A DNA stretch of 64,000 nt from NCBI GenBank assembly GCA_946616295.1, contig CAMOIU010000003.1, forward strand, positions 3,038 through 67,037, written 5' to 3'. Shown piece by piece: positions 8,383-16,629 of the stretch (the stretch's first letter is position 1; every line of letters starts with the position of its first letter). Below the pieces are notes generated by a model. The model was not told the DNA's origin, searched no databases, and saw only the letters and a list, made by a program, of their open reading frames with translations. The stretch is from CAG-791 sp002392385 (GTDB lineage Bacteria > Bacillota > Clostridia > Lachnospirales > Lachnospiraceae). The translations under genes were made by a program, and so were the position numbers.

Positions 8383-10503
8383 TCAGACGGTCTGGGTCTC
8401 TCCCTTGTGTCTGCGTCCGCGCAGGAATCGCCTTCCTTCGGGGAGGAATCCTCTGCTGGTGCGGACGATCAGGGGATCCAGCAGCATGAAGGCCGCCGGC
8501 AGAACCAGCAAGACCGTAAACATACTGATCAGGGCGCCTCTGGCCATCAGCGTGCACAGAGACGAGATGATGCTGATCCTGGAGTAGAGGCTCACACCGA
8601 TGGTGGCCGCGAAGAAGCTCATGGCACTCACGATGACACTCACGATAGAGCTGCTGTGGGCGATCCGGACCGCCTCTTCCCGGGTCTTGCCGCTCTTCCT
8701 CTCCTGCTGGTAGCGGCTGGTCATCAGGACCGCGTAGTCCACGGTGGAGCCCAGCTGGATGGTACCGATGACGATAGAGGCAATAAAGGGAAGCGAAACG
8801 CCCGTAAAGTAAGGGATCGCCATATTGATGAAGATCGCGCATTCGATCACCAGCACCAGGATGAAGGGCAGGGAGACCGAGCTGAAGACTACAGCGACGA
8901 TCAGGAAAATGAAGGCAATGGACACCCAGTTGACCACGTTGAAGTCACGGTTGGAGATATTGATCAGATCCCGCGTGCAGGGCGCGTCGCCGATCAGCAT
9001 GGCATTCTCATCATAGCGGTCCATGATCGCGTTGATCTGATCGATCTGGGTGTTCATCTCGTCCGTGGCTGTCTTATATTCACTGTTTACCAGGATCAGC
9101 TGATACTTGTCTGTGGAGAGCTCCCCCAGGATGTCCGCCGGGAGGACCTCCTCCGGGACAGCGCCGCCCAGGAAGGCATCCAGACCGATGACGTTCAGGA
9201 CTCCGTCCGTCTCCAGGATCTCGTCGCACATCTCGGTGGCTGTCTTGTTGTCCAGCTCGCTGTCCGCCAGGATCATCAGCGTATTGTCCAGATTAAAGGT
9301 CTCGTCCAGCTTCCTGTTGGCCTGCATGGAAGGCAGGTCCTCCGGCAGCGTGTCCAGCAGGTCATAGAAGACCTCGGTGTGGGTGTAGCCGTAGGTGGCC
9401 GGGATCCAGACCAGACAGAAGGCGATCAGAATGGCTCTGTAATGCTTCTGTACGAAGGCCGGCAGTCTTTCGAACCGCGGCAGGAAAGGCTTGTGACGGG
9501 TCTTTTCGATCAGTTTGTTGAAGGTCAGGATCATGGAGGGCAGGACGGTCACGCAGCTCACGACGCCCAGCGCCACGCCTTTCATCATGACGATGCCCAC
9601 ATCCAGTCCGAACCGGAAGGTCATAAAGCACAGAGCGGCAAAACCGGCGATGGTGGTGATGCTGGAGCCCACGACGGACTGCAGGGTCCTGCCGATGGCC
9701 TCCGCCATGGCCGCCTCCTCGTCGCCCGGATGCAGTTCTTCCTCTTCCTTGAAGCTGTGCCACAGGAAGATGGAATAGTCCATGGTGACGCCCAGCTGCA
9801 GAACAGCCGCCAGTGCTTTGGTCAGATAAGAGATCTCACCGAAGAAGTAATTGGTACCCAGATTATAAAGGATAGCAATGCCGATGGAAAGCAGGAAAAA
9901 GACCGGTGCCAGGAAGGTGTCCATGCTCAGGGCCAGAACGATGGAGGACAGGACCACCGCGATCAGGATATAGATCGGTTCCTCGGCCTCCGCCACGTCC
10001 TTGGTGTCCGTGACCACCGCGCTCATGCCCTGCAGCCAGGCTCCCTCGTCCAGACCCTTGCGGATCTCCGTGATGGCATCCATGGTTTCGTCCGAGGAGG
10101 TGGTGGAATCATAGGTCACCGCCATGAGGGTCGCGTCCCCTTTTACAAAGGCATCCAGCAGTTTCTGGGGCAGGATCTCCTTGGGGACGGAGATGTCCAT
10201 GAAGCTGTCATACCAGATGACCTTGTTCACATGCGGGACCTTCTCGATCCTCTCCTTGATGGCCTCGATCTCCTTGTCGCTCCGCCCCTCGACCATCAGC
10301 ATGGTGATGGCGCCTGTACCGAAATCCTGCGCCAGAATATCCTGCCCGCGGATCGTCTCGATGGTATCCGGCAGGTATGTCAGCAGATCATAATTGATCC
10401 TTGTGTGCAGCGCGCCGTATCCGGCCGGGATCAGAAGAACAAGGGCCAGTACCAGAATAAAGAACCTTGCTTTTACAACTGCTTTCCCGAATCTCTGTAC
10501 CAT
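8383..10503 (-). CDS. MMPL/RND superfamily transporter
   Basis: A 706-residue inner-membrane exporter with two homologous halves, each having one membrane helix, a large extracytoplasmic loop and a five-helix bundle. Both halves keep the MMPL aspartate-tyrosine signature: G-V-T-M-D-Y-S-I-F-L-W-H-S-F near residue 240 and G-S-T-V-D-Y-A-V-L-M-T-S-R-Y near residue 585. MMPL proteins use the proton gradient to export lipids or hydrophobic compounds. The next genes encode an exported LxxG-repeat protein and an MntP-like membrane protein. The TetR gene upstream is a likely regulator by position. An AGAGGGA site precedes the ATG. Substrate unknown. Confidence 0.92.
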   Translation of the reverse strand: MVQRFGKAVVKARFFILVLALVLLIPAGYGALHTRINYDLLTYLPDTIETIRGQDILAQDFGTGAITMLMVEGRSDKEIEAIKERIEKVPHVNKVIWYDSFMDISVPKEILPQKLLDAFVKGDATLMAVTYDSTTSSDETMDAITEIRKGLDEGAWLQGMSAVVTDTKDVAEAEEPIYILIAVVLSSIVLALSMDTFLAPVFFLLSIGIAILYNLGTNYFFGEISYLTKALAAVLQLGVTMDYSIFLWHSFKEEEELHPGDEEAAMAEAIGRTLQSVVGSSITTIAGFAALCFMTFRFGLDVGIVMMKGVALGVVSCVTVLPSMILTFNKLIEKTRHKPFLPRFERLPAFVQKHYRAILIAFCLVWIPATYGYTHTEVFYDLLDTLPEDLPSMQANRKLDETFNLDNTLMILADSELDNKTATEMCDEILETDGVLNVIGLDAFLGGAVPEEVLPADILGELSTDKYQLILVNSEYKTATDEMNTQIDQINAIMDRYDENAMLIGDAPCTRDLINISNRDFNVVNWVSIAFIFLIVAVVFSSVSLPFILVLVIECAIFINMAIPYFTGVSLPFIASIVIGTIQLGSTVDYAVLMTSRYQQERKSGKTREEAVRIAHSSSIVSVIVSAMSFFAATIGVSLYSRISIISSLCTLMARGALISMFTVLLVLPAAFMLLDPLIVRTSRGFLPEGRRFLRGRRHKGETQTV

Positions 10504-10619
10504 AATTTAATCCCTCTGCCTGTTATTGGAAACTAATCTTTTCTACCGGCCTCTATAATAAGAAAAAGACCGGGCACTTGAAATATCCAATGCTCCGATC
10601 CTGTTAGTTCTAGCTATAC

Positions 10620-10656
10620 AAAAAGGCCTGTCTGTCTATGAGAAGACAGACAGACC
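10620..10656 (-). terminator. Terminator after the TetR gene
   Basis: A 13-bp stem (10625-10637 with 10644-10656, one G-U pair) built of CTGTCTGTCT repeats, followed on the minus strand by TTTTT. It separates the TetR gene from the MMPL operon. Confidence 0.85.
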
Positions 10657-10694
10657 CATCGATCTGTCAGATATTGCCCCGGGCCGGCCCCCTG

Positions 10695-11267
10695 CTAGAG
10701 CTCCTCCAGCACGTCCGACATGGACCGGGTGGCCATGTACTCGTAGATGCTTCCCATCTCCTCCGGCGGAATGGGCATGCCCTCCCGGATCCAGTTCATG
10801 ACGACAAAATTCATGGACTGGGCATAGTACTGGGCCATGTATTCCGGTGTGAGCCAGGGATGCTTGGGATGAGACCGCCTGGCCTGCTCGGTAAAAAGAG
10901 CCAGCAGCAGCTCATAGATACACTGCCTTGCGATCTCCGAGAAGGAATTCTGCCCGCCGATCCTCACGGCCGCCGTATAGAAGGCCTTGTCCTTCTGCAG
11001 GCCTGAGAAGATCAGGACGATCGCCTCCTTGAACATCCGGTTGTCGATCAGGATCCGGACCGGGGCCAGGATCTCCGTGCGGATGATCCATCCCAGCAGG
11101 TCGTATTTGTCCTGAAAATGATTGTAAAAGGTCACGCGGATGACGCCCGCGCCGTCTGTGATCTGTTTGATGGTGATCTTCTCGAAGGGCTCCCGCAGCA
11201 CCAGTTCCTTCAGACTGGCCGCCAGCGCCTCCTCTATATTTTCTCTGCGTTCGATCTTCTCACTCAT
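10695..11267 (-). CDS. TetR/AcrR family transcriptional regulator
   Basis: A 190-residue regulator. Residues 8-55 form the TetR DNA-binding domain: N-I-E-E-A-L-A-A-S-L-K-E-L, then F-E-K-I-T-I-K-Q-I-T-D-G-A-G-V-I-R-V-T-F-Y-N-H-F with the recognition helix, and D-K-Y-D-L-L-G-W. The remainder is the ligand-binding helical domain, similar in layout to the DhaS-like TetR group. It lies 46 nt after the TVP38 gene on the same strand and upstream of the MMPL operon, separated from it by a terminator, so it may control the pump, TVP38, or both. No clear TetR operator palindrome was found in the 10504-10619 gap. Confidence 0.88.
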   Translation of the reverse strand: MSEKIERRENIEEALAASLKELVLREPFEKITIKQITDGAGVIRVTFYNHFQDKYDLLGWIIRTEILAPVRILIDNRMFKEAIVLIFSGLQKDKAFYTAAVRIGGQNSFSEIARQCIYELLLALFTEQARRSHPKHPWLTPEYMAQYYAQSMNFVVMNWIREGMPIPPEEMGSIYEYMATRSMSDVLEEL

Positions 11268-11313
11268 CGCCGGTCCCTACGCTCCGCAGGCCGGCCCGTA
11301 CCTTCCGGACCGG

Positions 11314-12144
11314 TTACTCCTCTCTCTCCGCCGCCTTCTCTTCCTGCTCCATTCGTGCCAGCTGCGCCGCATACTCCCTGCCCTCCTCGGGCGTTTCCGG
11401 GTCTGTGGAGCCGGTCAGGCGGTTTCTCACACGATTGCGGAAATACCGCACCTCCTCCAGCACGCTCACCACGAACTCCCTGCGCCACACGAGCACACCG
11501 ATCAGGAGGAGCTGGGCGGCTATACACAGAAAGGTGAAGAGCCACTCCCCCTGGATGAGAAAACTTCCCGCCAGACAGGAGGCCAGTATCTGGATCCAGC
11601 TGCAGCCCGCGACGCCCACGATGAACTGCTTCATCGTCGCCTTGGAACGCGCCGCCACATGCGGCACGATCCCGTTGGGGATCCCCGGGATCATGTAGGC
11701 GATCCCTACCATGAAGACCGGGTCCAGATCATAGAGCTTGTGAAGGAACTGCGCGGTCTTGCTCTGCAGCCGGATCTCCCTGTGCTCGCTCCCCATACTG
11801 CGGTCGAACCAGAAGACCGCCGCATTTGCGATGACAAACCCACTGTAACAGAGCAGAAATGCCTTCCACCAGGTATAGATCATGCCCGCCGCCACCTGGA
11901 TCGCCATTCCCGGCAGGACCACACTGACCACCTGGATCATGGACAGGAGCAGGACACTGACCGCGCCGCGGACCCCTCTCTCCTGTGCCAGATACGCCGC
12001 GATCTTCTCTTCATTCCCCTCCCGCAGGAGCGGGATCAGACCCGGCAGCATCCGTCCGAAGGCATGCCATATCAGAAAGACCACCGCTATCAGGGTGGCC
12101 ACAGGTATAATTTTACTCTTCCATTTCAACCAGAATTTCTTCAT
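11314..12144 (-). CDS. TVP38/TMEM64 (VTT domain) membrane protein
   Basis: A 276-residue integral membrane protein of the DedA/VTT superfamily. After an N-terminal helix (residues 11-28), the VTT domain spans about 65-220 with A-G-M-I-Y-T-W-W-K-A, then Y-M-I-P-G-I-P-N-G-I-V-P-H-V-A-A, the family's re-entrant P-G-x-P motif. The last 50 residues are a charged cytosolic tail. Such proteins are linked to lipid movement or membrane stress, but no role can be fixed here. The ATG at 12144 has no Shine-Dalgarno site and sits 9 nt from a good -10 box, so the mRNA may be leaderless. TetR follows on the same strand. Confidence 0.85.
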   Translation of the reverse strand: MKKFWLKWKSKIIPVATLIAVVFLIWHAFGRMLPGLIPLLREGNEEKIAAYLAQERGVRGAVSVLLLSMIQVVSVVLPGMAIQVAAGMIYTWWKAFLLCYSGFVIANAAVFWFDRSMGSEHREIRLQSKTAQFLHKLYDLDPVFMVGIAYMIPGIPNGIVPHVAARSKATMKQFIVGVAGCSWIQILASCLAGSFLIQGEWLFTFLCIAAQLLLIGVLVWRREFVVSVLEEVRYFRNRVRNRLTGSTDPETPEEGREYAAQLARMEQEEKAAEREE

Positions 12145-12153
12145 GACCGTTTA

Positions 12154-12182
12154 ACTATACACCATCCGGGCGAAATTCTCAA
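12154..12182 (-). promoter_or_regulatory. Promoter of the TVP38 gene
   Basis: On the minus strand TTGAGA (12177-12182), a 17-nt spacer and TATAGT (12154-12159). Transcription should begin around 12147, only a few bases before the ATG at 12144. Confidence 0.7.
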
Positions 12183-12197
12183 TCTACAGGCTCTTTA

Positions 12198-12226
12198 TTG
12201 ACGGATTCTCCCAGGTGTTGTATGAT
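12198..12226 (+). promoter_or_regulatory. Promoter of the XRE regulator gene
   Basis: TTGACG (12198-12203), 17-nt spacer, TATGAT (12221-12226). The predicted start near 12233 excludes the in-frame ATG at 12215 and supports translation from 12254. It stands back to back with the TVP38 promoter. Confidence 0.75.
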
Positions 12227-12253
12227 TACTGGTCAGAAAAGGGGAATTATTTT

Positions 12254-12607
12254 ATGCGTTTTCAGGAAATGGATTCCATTGAACAGATCTTAAAGGAACT
12301 GGGATGCCGGATCAAGGATACCCGGATCGGACGGTGTATGTGCCAGACCGATCTGGCGGAGCGGGCCGGAATCTCGGCCAAGACGATGGCGCGCATCGAG
12401 AACGGAGAGAATATCCGGATCGACAATATTCTCCGGGTGCTCAGGGCGCTTGACATGCTGGACGCGCTGGATACATTTCTGCCGGTCCCGGAGGTCTGTG
12501 AAGTATGTTGCTGCGAGGGCATGAAGAAGCGGGAGCGCGCTTCACAGAAAATGAAGGAACAGGCGTATACCGCAGCGGATAAGGAGGCGGGAAATGAACA
12601 GAAATGA
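12254..12607 (+). CDS. XRE-family (Cro/CI HTH) regulator
   Basis: A 117-residue protein from the ATG at 12254 (AAGGGGAA upstream; an earlier ATG at 12215 lies inside the promoter). Residues about 15-70 form a Cro/CI-type helix-turn-helix with M-C-Q-T-D-L-A-E-R-A-G-I-S-A-K-T-M-A-R-I-E-N-G. The C-terminal third is charged and includes an unusual cysteine group, V-C-E-V-C-C-C-E, which could sense thiols or metal; that is speculation. The 3' end overlaps the PatB/MalY gene by 14 nt, so the two are translationally coupled, and it is a likely regulator of the lyase and the ABC transporter behind it. Confidence 0.85.
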   Translation: MRFQEMDSIEQILKELGCRIKDTRIGRCMCQTDLAERAGISAKTMARIENGENIRIDNILRVLRALDMLDALDTFLPVPEVCEVCCCEGMKKRERASQKMKEQAYTAADKEAGNEQK

Positions 12608-13760
12608 CAGCTTCGATTTTGACAGGATCATTGACCGCAGAGGCACCGGCTCCCTGAAATGGGACGTCGCGCAGGACGAACTCCCGATGTGGGTCGCCGA
12701 CATGGATTTTCAGGCTGCGCCGGCGATCAGGAAGGCCATCGAGAAGAGACTTGCCCACGGCGTTTTCGGCTACAGCATCCTGCCCGACACCTGGTACACG
12801 GCCTATCAGGACTGGTGGCGCAGGCGGCACGGCCTTTCGATCGGGAAGGAGGATCTGATCTTCTGCACGGGTGTCGTGCCCGCTATCTCGACCTGTGTGA
12901 GAAAACTCACGACGCCCGCGGAAAAGGTCCTGATCCAGTCGCCGGTCTACAATATCTTCTATAATTCGATCTACAACAACGGCCGGTATATCATCGATTC
13001 TCCTCTCGTCCGGGATGGGGACGGGTTTACGATCGACTGGGACGACCTGGAGGACAAGCTCGCGGATCCGCAGACGTCCCTGATGATTCTGTGCAACCCT
13101 CATAATCCGGTCGGCCGGATCTGGTCGCGGGAGGAACTCGCAAGGATCGGAGAACTCTGCCTCCGGCATCATGTGACTGTGGTCTCGGATGAGATCCACT
13201 GCGATATCGTCAAGCCCGGCCGCGGCTATGTGCCGTTTGCCTCAGCATCCGAAACGTGCCGTATGATCAGCGTGACCTGTATCGCGCCTACGAAGGCTTT
13301 CAATATCGCGGGGCTCCAGACAGCTGCTGTGGCGGTCTTCGATTCCGCGCTCCGGCATAAGGTCTGGCGCGCGCTCAACACCGATGAGGTCGCGGAGCCC
13401 AATGCCTTTGCGGTCGACGCGGCGATCGCGGCATTTCAGGAGAGCGGCGGCTGGCTCGACGCGCTGAATGAGTATATTGACGCCAACAAGCAGTTTGCTG
13501 AGACCTATATTAAAGAAAATATTCCTGCCGTCACCGTCACGCGGTCAGAGGCGACCTATCTTCTCTGGCTTGACTGCAGCAGCGTCACGGAGGACAGCCG
13601 CGTTCTCGCCGGGAAGATCCGGGCCAGAACAGGACTCTTCCTTTCTGACGGCGCACAGTACGGCGGCAGCGGGATCACATATCTCCGGCTCAACTGCGCC
13701 TGTCCGAGAGCCCTGCTGGAGGACGGAATGGAGCGCCTTGCCAGGGCGCTCAGGGATTGA
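12594..13760 (+). CDS. patB: PatB/MalY-type PLP-dependent C-S lyase (cystathionine beta-lyase-like)
   Basis: A 388-residue fold-type I PLP enzyme. It shows the N-terminal R-R-G-T-G-S-L-K-W-D, then P-M-W-V-A-D-M-D-F near residue 30, the I-L-C-N-P-H-N-P-V-G-R motif near 165, D-E-I-H-C-D near 200 and the PLP lysine in A-P-T-K-A-F-N-I-A-G-L near 235; the C-terminal arginine motif lies in Y-L-R-L-N. These are hallmarks of the PatB/MalY group, which cleaves cystathionine or cysteine conjugates to pyruvate, ammonia and a thiol. Position between an XRE regulator and a polar amino-acid ABC importer fits uptake and breakdown of cystine or related sulfur amino acids; the substrate is inferred. GC and codon use match the ABC genes. 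Confidence 0.9.
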   Translation: MNRNDSFDFDRIIDRRGTGSLKWDVAQDELPMWVADMDFQAAPAIRKAIEKRLAHGVFGYSILPDTWYTAYQDWWRRRHGLSIGKEDLIFCTGVVPAISTCVRKLTTPAEKVLIQSPVYNIFYNSIYNNGRYIIDSPLVRDGDGFTIDWDDLEDKLADPQTSLMILCNPHNPVGRIWSREELARIGELCLRHHVTVVSDEIHCDIVKPGRGYVPFASASETCRMISVTCIAPTKAFNIAGLQTAAVAVFDSALRHKVWRALNTDEVAEPNAFAVDAAIAAFQESGGWLDALNEYIDANKQFAETYIKENIPAVTVTRSEATYLLWLDCSSVTEDSRVLAGKIRARTGLFLSDGAQYGGSGITYLRLNCACPRALLEDGMERLARALRD

Positions 13761-13885
13761 GAGCCGTCACGAACGGATGGATCCCCGACATCCCTGACCG
13801 GCAGACAGACGGCGCCAATATGTGTACTGCAGAATCCTTCTGTATGTATAGATTTCAAACTGCCATTGCGGCAAAGGAGGAGAAC

Positions 13886-14695
13886 ATGAAAAAGAACCAG
13901 ATGATCCGGCTTATCACGATCGTATCAGCGACGGCCCTTGCCCTTTCGCTCATGCTGACGGGCTGCGGGAACAAGAAGACCGGCAGAACGCTCGAGGAGA
14001 TCCGGAAGAGCGGCAAGCTGCTCGTCGGCACTGAGGGTACCTACGCCCCGAACAGCTACCACGATGAGAATGGCGATCTCGTCGGATTCGACGTCGAAGT
14101 AGCTGCGGTGATCGCCAGACACCTCGGCGTAGAGGTGGAATATGTGGAGACCGAATGGGATTCAATCTTCGCGGCACTGGATTCCGGCAAGATCGACACG
14201 GTCGTCAACGAAGTCGGCTACACCGAAGAACGTGCGGAGAAATATGATTTCTCCGACCCGTACGCCTTCTCCCGCCGCTGCATCCTGGTCCGCGGCGACA
14301 ATACCGACATCCATTCATTTGAAGATCTGAAGGGACATACCGCGGCCAACGAAGCCAGCAGCCTGTTCGGCCAGATGGCCCAGGAATACGGCGCTGACCT
14401 CGTCGCGGTCAAAGCGATGGCGAACTCGATCTCGGAAGTGCTGGACGGAAGGGCGGACTGCACGCTCAACTTTGAGACGGCATTCAACGACTATATGAAA
14501 GAGCATCCGGAAGCGGACGTCAAGATCGTTGCCTACGCGGATCCGGAGCCGAGTTCCTATATCCCGGTCCTGAAAGGAAATACCGAGCTTCTCGATGCCA
14601 TCAACGAGGCGATCGACGAGGCGCAGGCGAGCGGAGAACTGGCCGAGATCTCAAAGAAGTACTTTAACGGCGTAGACATCACAGAGGAGAAATAA
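13886..14695 (+). CDS. Polar amino-acid ABC transporter substrate-binding lipoprotein
   Basis: A 269-residue receptor started at the ATG at 13886, which follows AAAGGAGG; earlier in-frame starts are unlikely. It has a lipoprotein signal with L-M-L-T-G-C (cysteine near residue 27), then a family 3 solute-binding domain: G-K-L-L-V-G-T-E-G-T-Y-A-P near 43, L-V-G-F-D-V-E-V near 65, a D-S-G-K-I-D-T-V-V-N stretch near 100 and Y-F-D-F-S-D-P-Y-like E-K-Y-D-F-S-D-P-Y near 119. This pattern is typical of cystine/glutamine-type receptors such as TcyA. With the PatB/MalY lyase upstream, a sulfur amino acid is the best guess. The permease gene begins 8 nt later. Confidence 0.92.
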   Translation: MKKNQMIRLITIVSATALALSLMLTGCGNKKTGRTLEEIRKSGKLLVGTEGTYAPNSYHDENGDLVGFDVEVAAVIARHLGVEVEYVETEWDSIFAALDSGKIDTVVNEVGYTEERAEKYDFSDPYAFSRRCILVRGDNTDIHSFEDLKGHTAANEASSLFGQMAQEYGADLVAVKAMANSISEVLDGRADCTLNFETAFNDYMKEHPEADVKIVAYADPEPSSYIPVLKGNTELLDAINEAIDEAQASGELAEISKKYFNGVDITEEK

Positions 14696-14703
14696 AGCTA
14701 CCG

Positions 14704-15366
14704 ATGAGCAGCAGAATCCTTCAGGAACTCGCGGATTCCTTTTTCAAGCTCCTGCTTCCGGGAATCACCGTGACCATCCCCCTGACAGTCATTTCCTTCA
14801 CCATAGGCCTCCTGATCGCCCTTGCGACGGCACTTGTGCAGATCGCGAAGATCCCGGTCCTGCGGCAGATCGCGAGATTCTATGTATGGATCATCCGCGG
14901 AACGCCGATGATCGTGCAGCTTTTCGTGGTCTATTTCGGTATGCCCTCGCTCGGCATCGTCCTGCCGGCTTTTCCCAGCGCTGTCATCGTATTCTCTCTC
15001 AGCGTCGGCGCCTACTGTTCCGAAACGGTACGGGCCGCGATCGAGTCGGTCCCGAAAGGACAGCTGGAAGCGGGGTACTGCGTCGGTCTTACCTTCTGGC
15101 AGACCATGTACCATGTGATCATTCCGCAGGCTCTCCGTACCGCGTTCCCGCCGCTCTCCAATTCCCTGATCGGCCTTGTCAAGGACACGTCCCTGGCCTA
15201 CAGCATAGCAATCGTGGAGATCCTGGCGACGGCGCAGCGGATCGCGGCGAGGACCTATGATTATTTCTGGCTGTACTGCGAGGCCGGATTGATCTATCTG
15301 CTCTTCTGTACAGTCCTGACCTATCTGCAGCGCTATTTCGAAAAACGCCTGGAAAGGAGACGGTGA
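14704..15366 (+). CDS. Polar amino-acid ABC transporter permease
   Basis: A 220-residue permease of the histidine/glutamine/cystine family with about five membrane helices. It has the N-terminal L-L-P-G-I-T-V-T-I-P-L-T, the R-G-T-P-M-I-V-Q-L-F motif near residue 64 and the EAA loop E-A-G-Y-C-V-G-L-T-F-W-Q-T-M near 123, which docks the ATPase. It is the membrane subunit of the importer encoded by its two neighbours; gaps are 8 nt upstream and 3 nt downstream. A homodimer is expected because no second permease gene is present. Confidence 0.93.
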   Translation: MSSRILQELADSFFKLLLPGITVTIPLTVISFTIGLLIALATALVQIAKIPVLRQIARFYVWIIRGTPMIVQLFVVYFGMPSLGIVLPAFPSAVIVFSLSVGAYCSETVRAAIESVPKGQLEAGYCVGLTFWQTMYHVIIPQALRTAFPPLSNSLIGLVKDTSLAYSIAIVEILATAQRIAARTYDYFWLYCEAGLIYLLFCTVLTYLQRYFEKRLERRR

Positions 15367-15369
15367 GCC

Positions 15370-16107
15370 ATGATAGAACTCAGACATATCGGTAAAAGCT
15401 TCGGCGGCACCGTGGTCCTCCGGGACATCTCCCTTCAGGTGGGAGACGGCGACGTCATCGCGCTGCTCGGTCCGAGCGGCTCTGGCAAAACGACTCTTCT
15501 CCGGTGCATAAGCTTCCTGACCCTCGCGGATCAGGGTGAGATCGTCTTCGACGGGGAGACCTACAGGGCAGATCATATCTCCAGAAAAGATATCCTGCGC
15601 TACCGCAAGAAGATCGGTTTCGTGTTTCAGGACCACCAGTTATTTGCCAACAAAACGGCACTGGACAATGTCACTCTGGGCCTCACGGTGGGCCGGAAAA
15701 TGAACCGGACGGAAGCCGTAAAAAAGGCCGAGCAGGCGCTCGACCGTGTCGGCATGCTCGACCGTAAGGACTTCTATCCGTCCGCGCTCTCCGGCGGCCA
15801 GCAGCAGAGAGTCTCGATTGCCAGAGCCATTGCCCTGAGCCCGGGGGTCATTCTGTTCGATGAACCGACATCGGCACTTGACCCGGAGCTGACGGGCGAG
15901 GTGCTCGACGTCATGCGGCGTCTGGCGGAAGACGGTACGACGATGATCGTCGTGACGCATGAGATGGAGTTCGCGAGGCGTGTCGCGACGAGGGTCGTTT
16001 TTATGGAGAATGGCCTGATTGTCGAGGAGGGCACGCCCGACGAGATTTTCAACCATCCGAAGCAGGCGAGGACGGCGGAGTTTATAAACGGAAGCACCTG
16101 GAAGTGA
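15370..16107 (+). CDS. Polar amino-acid ABC transporter ATP-binding protein
   Basis: A 245-residue ATPase with all motifs: Walker A G-P-S-G-S-G-K-T-T near residue 33, Q-loop F-Q-D-H-Q-L-F near 83, signature L-S-G-G-Q-Q-Q-R near 137, Walker B V-I-L-F-D-E-P-T near 157 and the switch histidine in V-V-T-H-E-M-E near 196. Length and motifs match the GlnQ/TcyC group. GGAGACGGTGAGCC precedes the ATG. It closes the lyase/transporter operon; no terminator is evident before the degraded M20 gene that runs toward it. Confidence 0.94.
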   Translation: MIELRHIGKSFGGTVVLRDISLQVGDGDVIALLGPSGSGKTTLLRCISFLTLADQGEIVFDGETYRADHISRKDILRYRKKIGFVFQDHQLFANKTALDNVTLGLTVGRKMNRTEAVKKAEQALDRVGMLDRKDFYPSALSGGQQQRVSIARAIALSPGVILFDEPTSALDPELTGEVLDVMRRLAEDGTTMIVVTHEMEFARRVATRVVFMENGLIVEEGTPDEIFNHPKQARTAEFINGSTWK

Positions 16108-16118
16108 CAGACAGATTC

Positions 16119-16510
16119 TCACTTCAAGGCCAGCTGCAGGAACATCCCTGCCGCCGTCTCCAGAATCCGGTCATTAAAATCATACTCTCCGGTATGCAGC
16201 GCCGGCCATTGTTCTCCGTTGCCGATGTAGAACATGGCCCCGCTGCATTTTTTCAGGTAGTGTCCGAAGTCCTCGGAGGCTCTCCACAACTCCTTCATCT
16301 CCTCTTCGTTCTCTGCCCGCAGGGTCAGCTGCAGCTGTCCCTCTCCGTGAGCTCCAGATGCGTGTTTTCTCTCAGGAAGCGGATGAGGCGTCCCATAGTC
16401 GCCGTCTCGCGGCCGGACAGTTCCGGGTGGCGGTGGAGGAATGATCGTCCGGGAAAGCTTCTGTTGCTCCTGTTTTTGTGCTCGTTTCGGGTCATTTCTG
16501 TGAATATGCC
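16119..16510 (-). pseudogene. Internally deleted M20 family amidohydrolase remnant
   Basis: Two pieces of one M20 peptidase/amidohydrolase survive on the minus strand in different frames. The higher-coordinate piece carries the N-terminal signature R-S-F-L-H-R-H-P-E-L-S-G-R-E-T-A-T and ends with L-R-E-N-T-H-L-E-L-T-E-R. The piece ending at 16119 carries the C-terminal signature S-E-D-F-G-H-Y-L-K-K and E-Q-W-P-A-L-H-T-G-E-Y-D-F-N-D. Roughly 300 central residues, with most metal ligands, are missing and the junction near 16330-16350 is out of frame. Members of this family hydrolyse N-acyl amino acids. It sits next to the amino-acid importer, which suggests the intact gene once belonged to that unit. 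Confidence 0.8.
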
Positions 16511-16548
16511 ACATTTTTGGCGATTAAAAGGCAAAAATGTCCTGTATG

Positions 16549-16557
16549 TGTTATACT
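16549..16557 (+). promoter_or_regulatory. Extended -10 promoter for the sigma-54 activator gene
   Basis: TGT-TATACT, an extended -10 element, lies 72 nt upstream of the chosen ATG at 16630. No convincing -35 is present. Confidence 0.5.
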
Positions 16558-16629
16558 TTTGTCATCGCGTGGTCGTCTTGTATCCGCCATTTTATGCGCG
16601 ATGAAATCTATAAGGAGGATGTAGCTTTT

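Noticed and set aside
12215..12253. Upstream ATG of the XRE regulator gene
   Set aside because: It lies before the predicted transcription start of the promoter at 12198-12226 and has no ribosome site.
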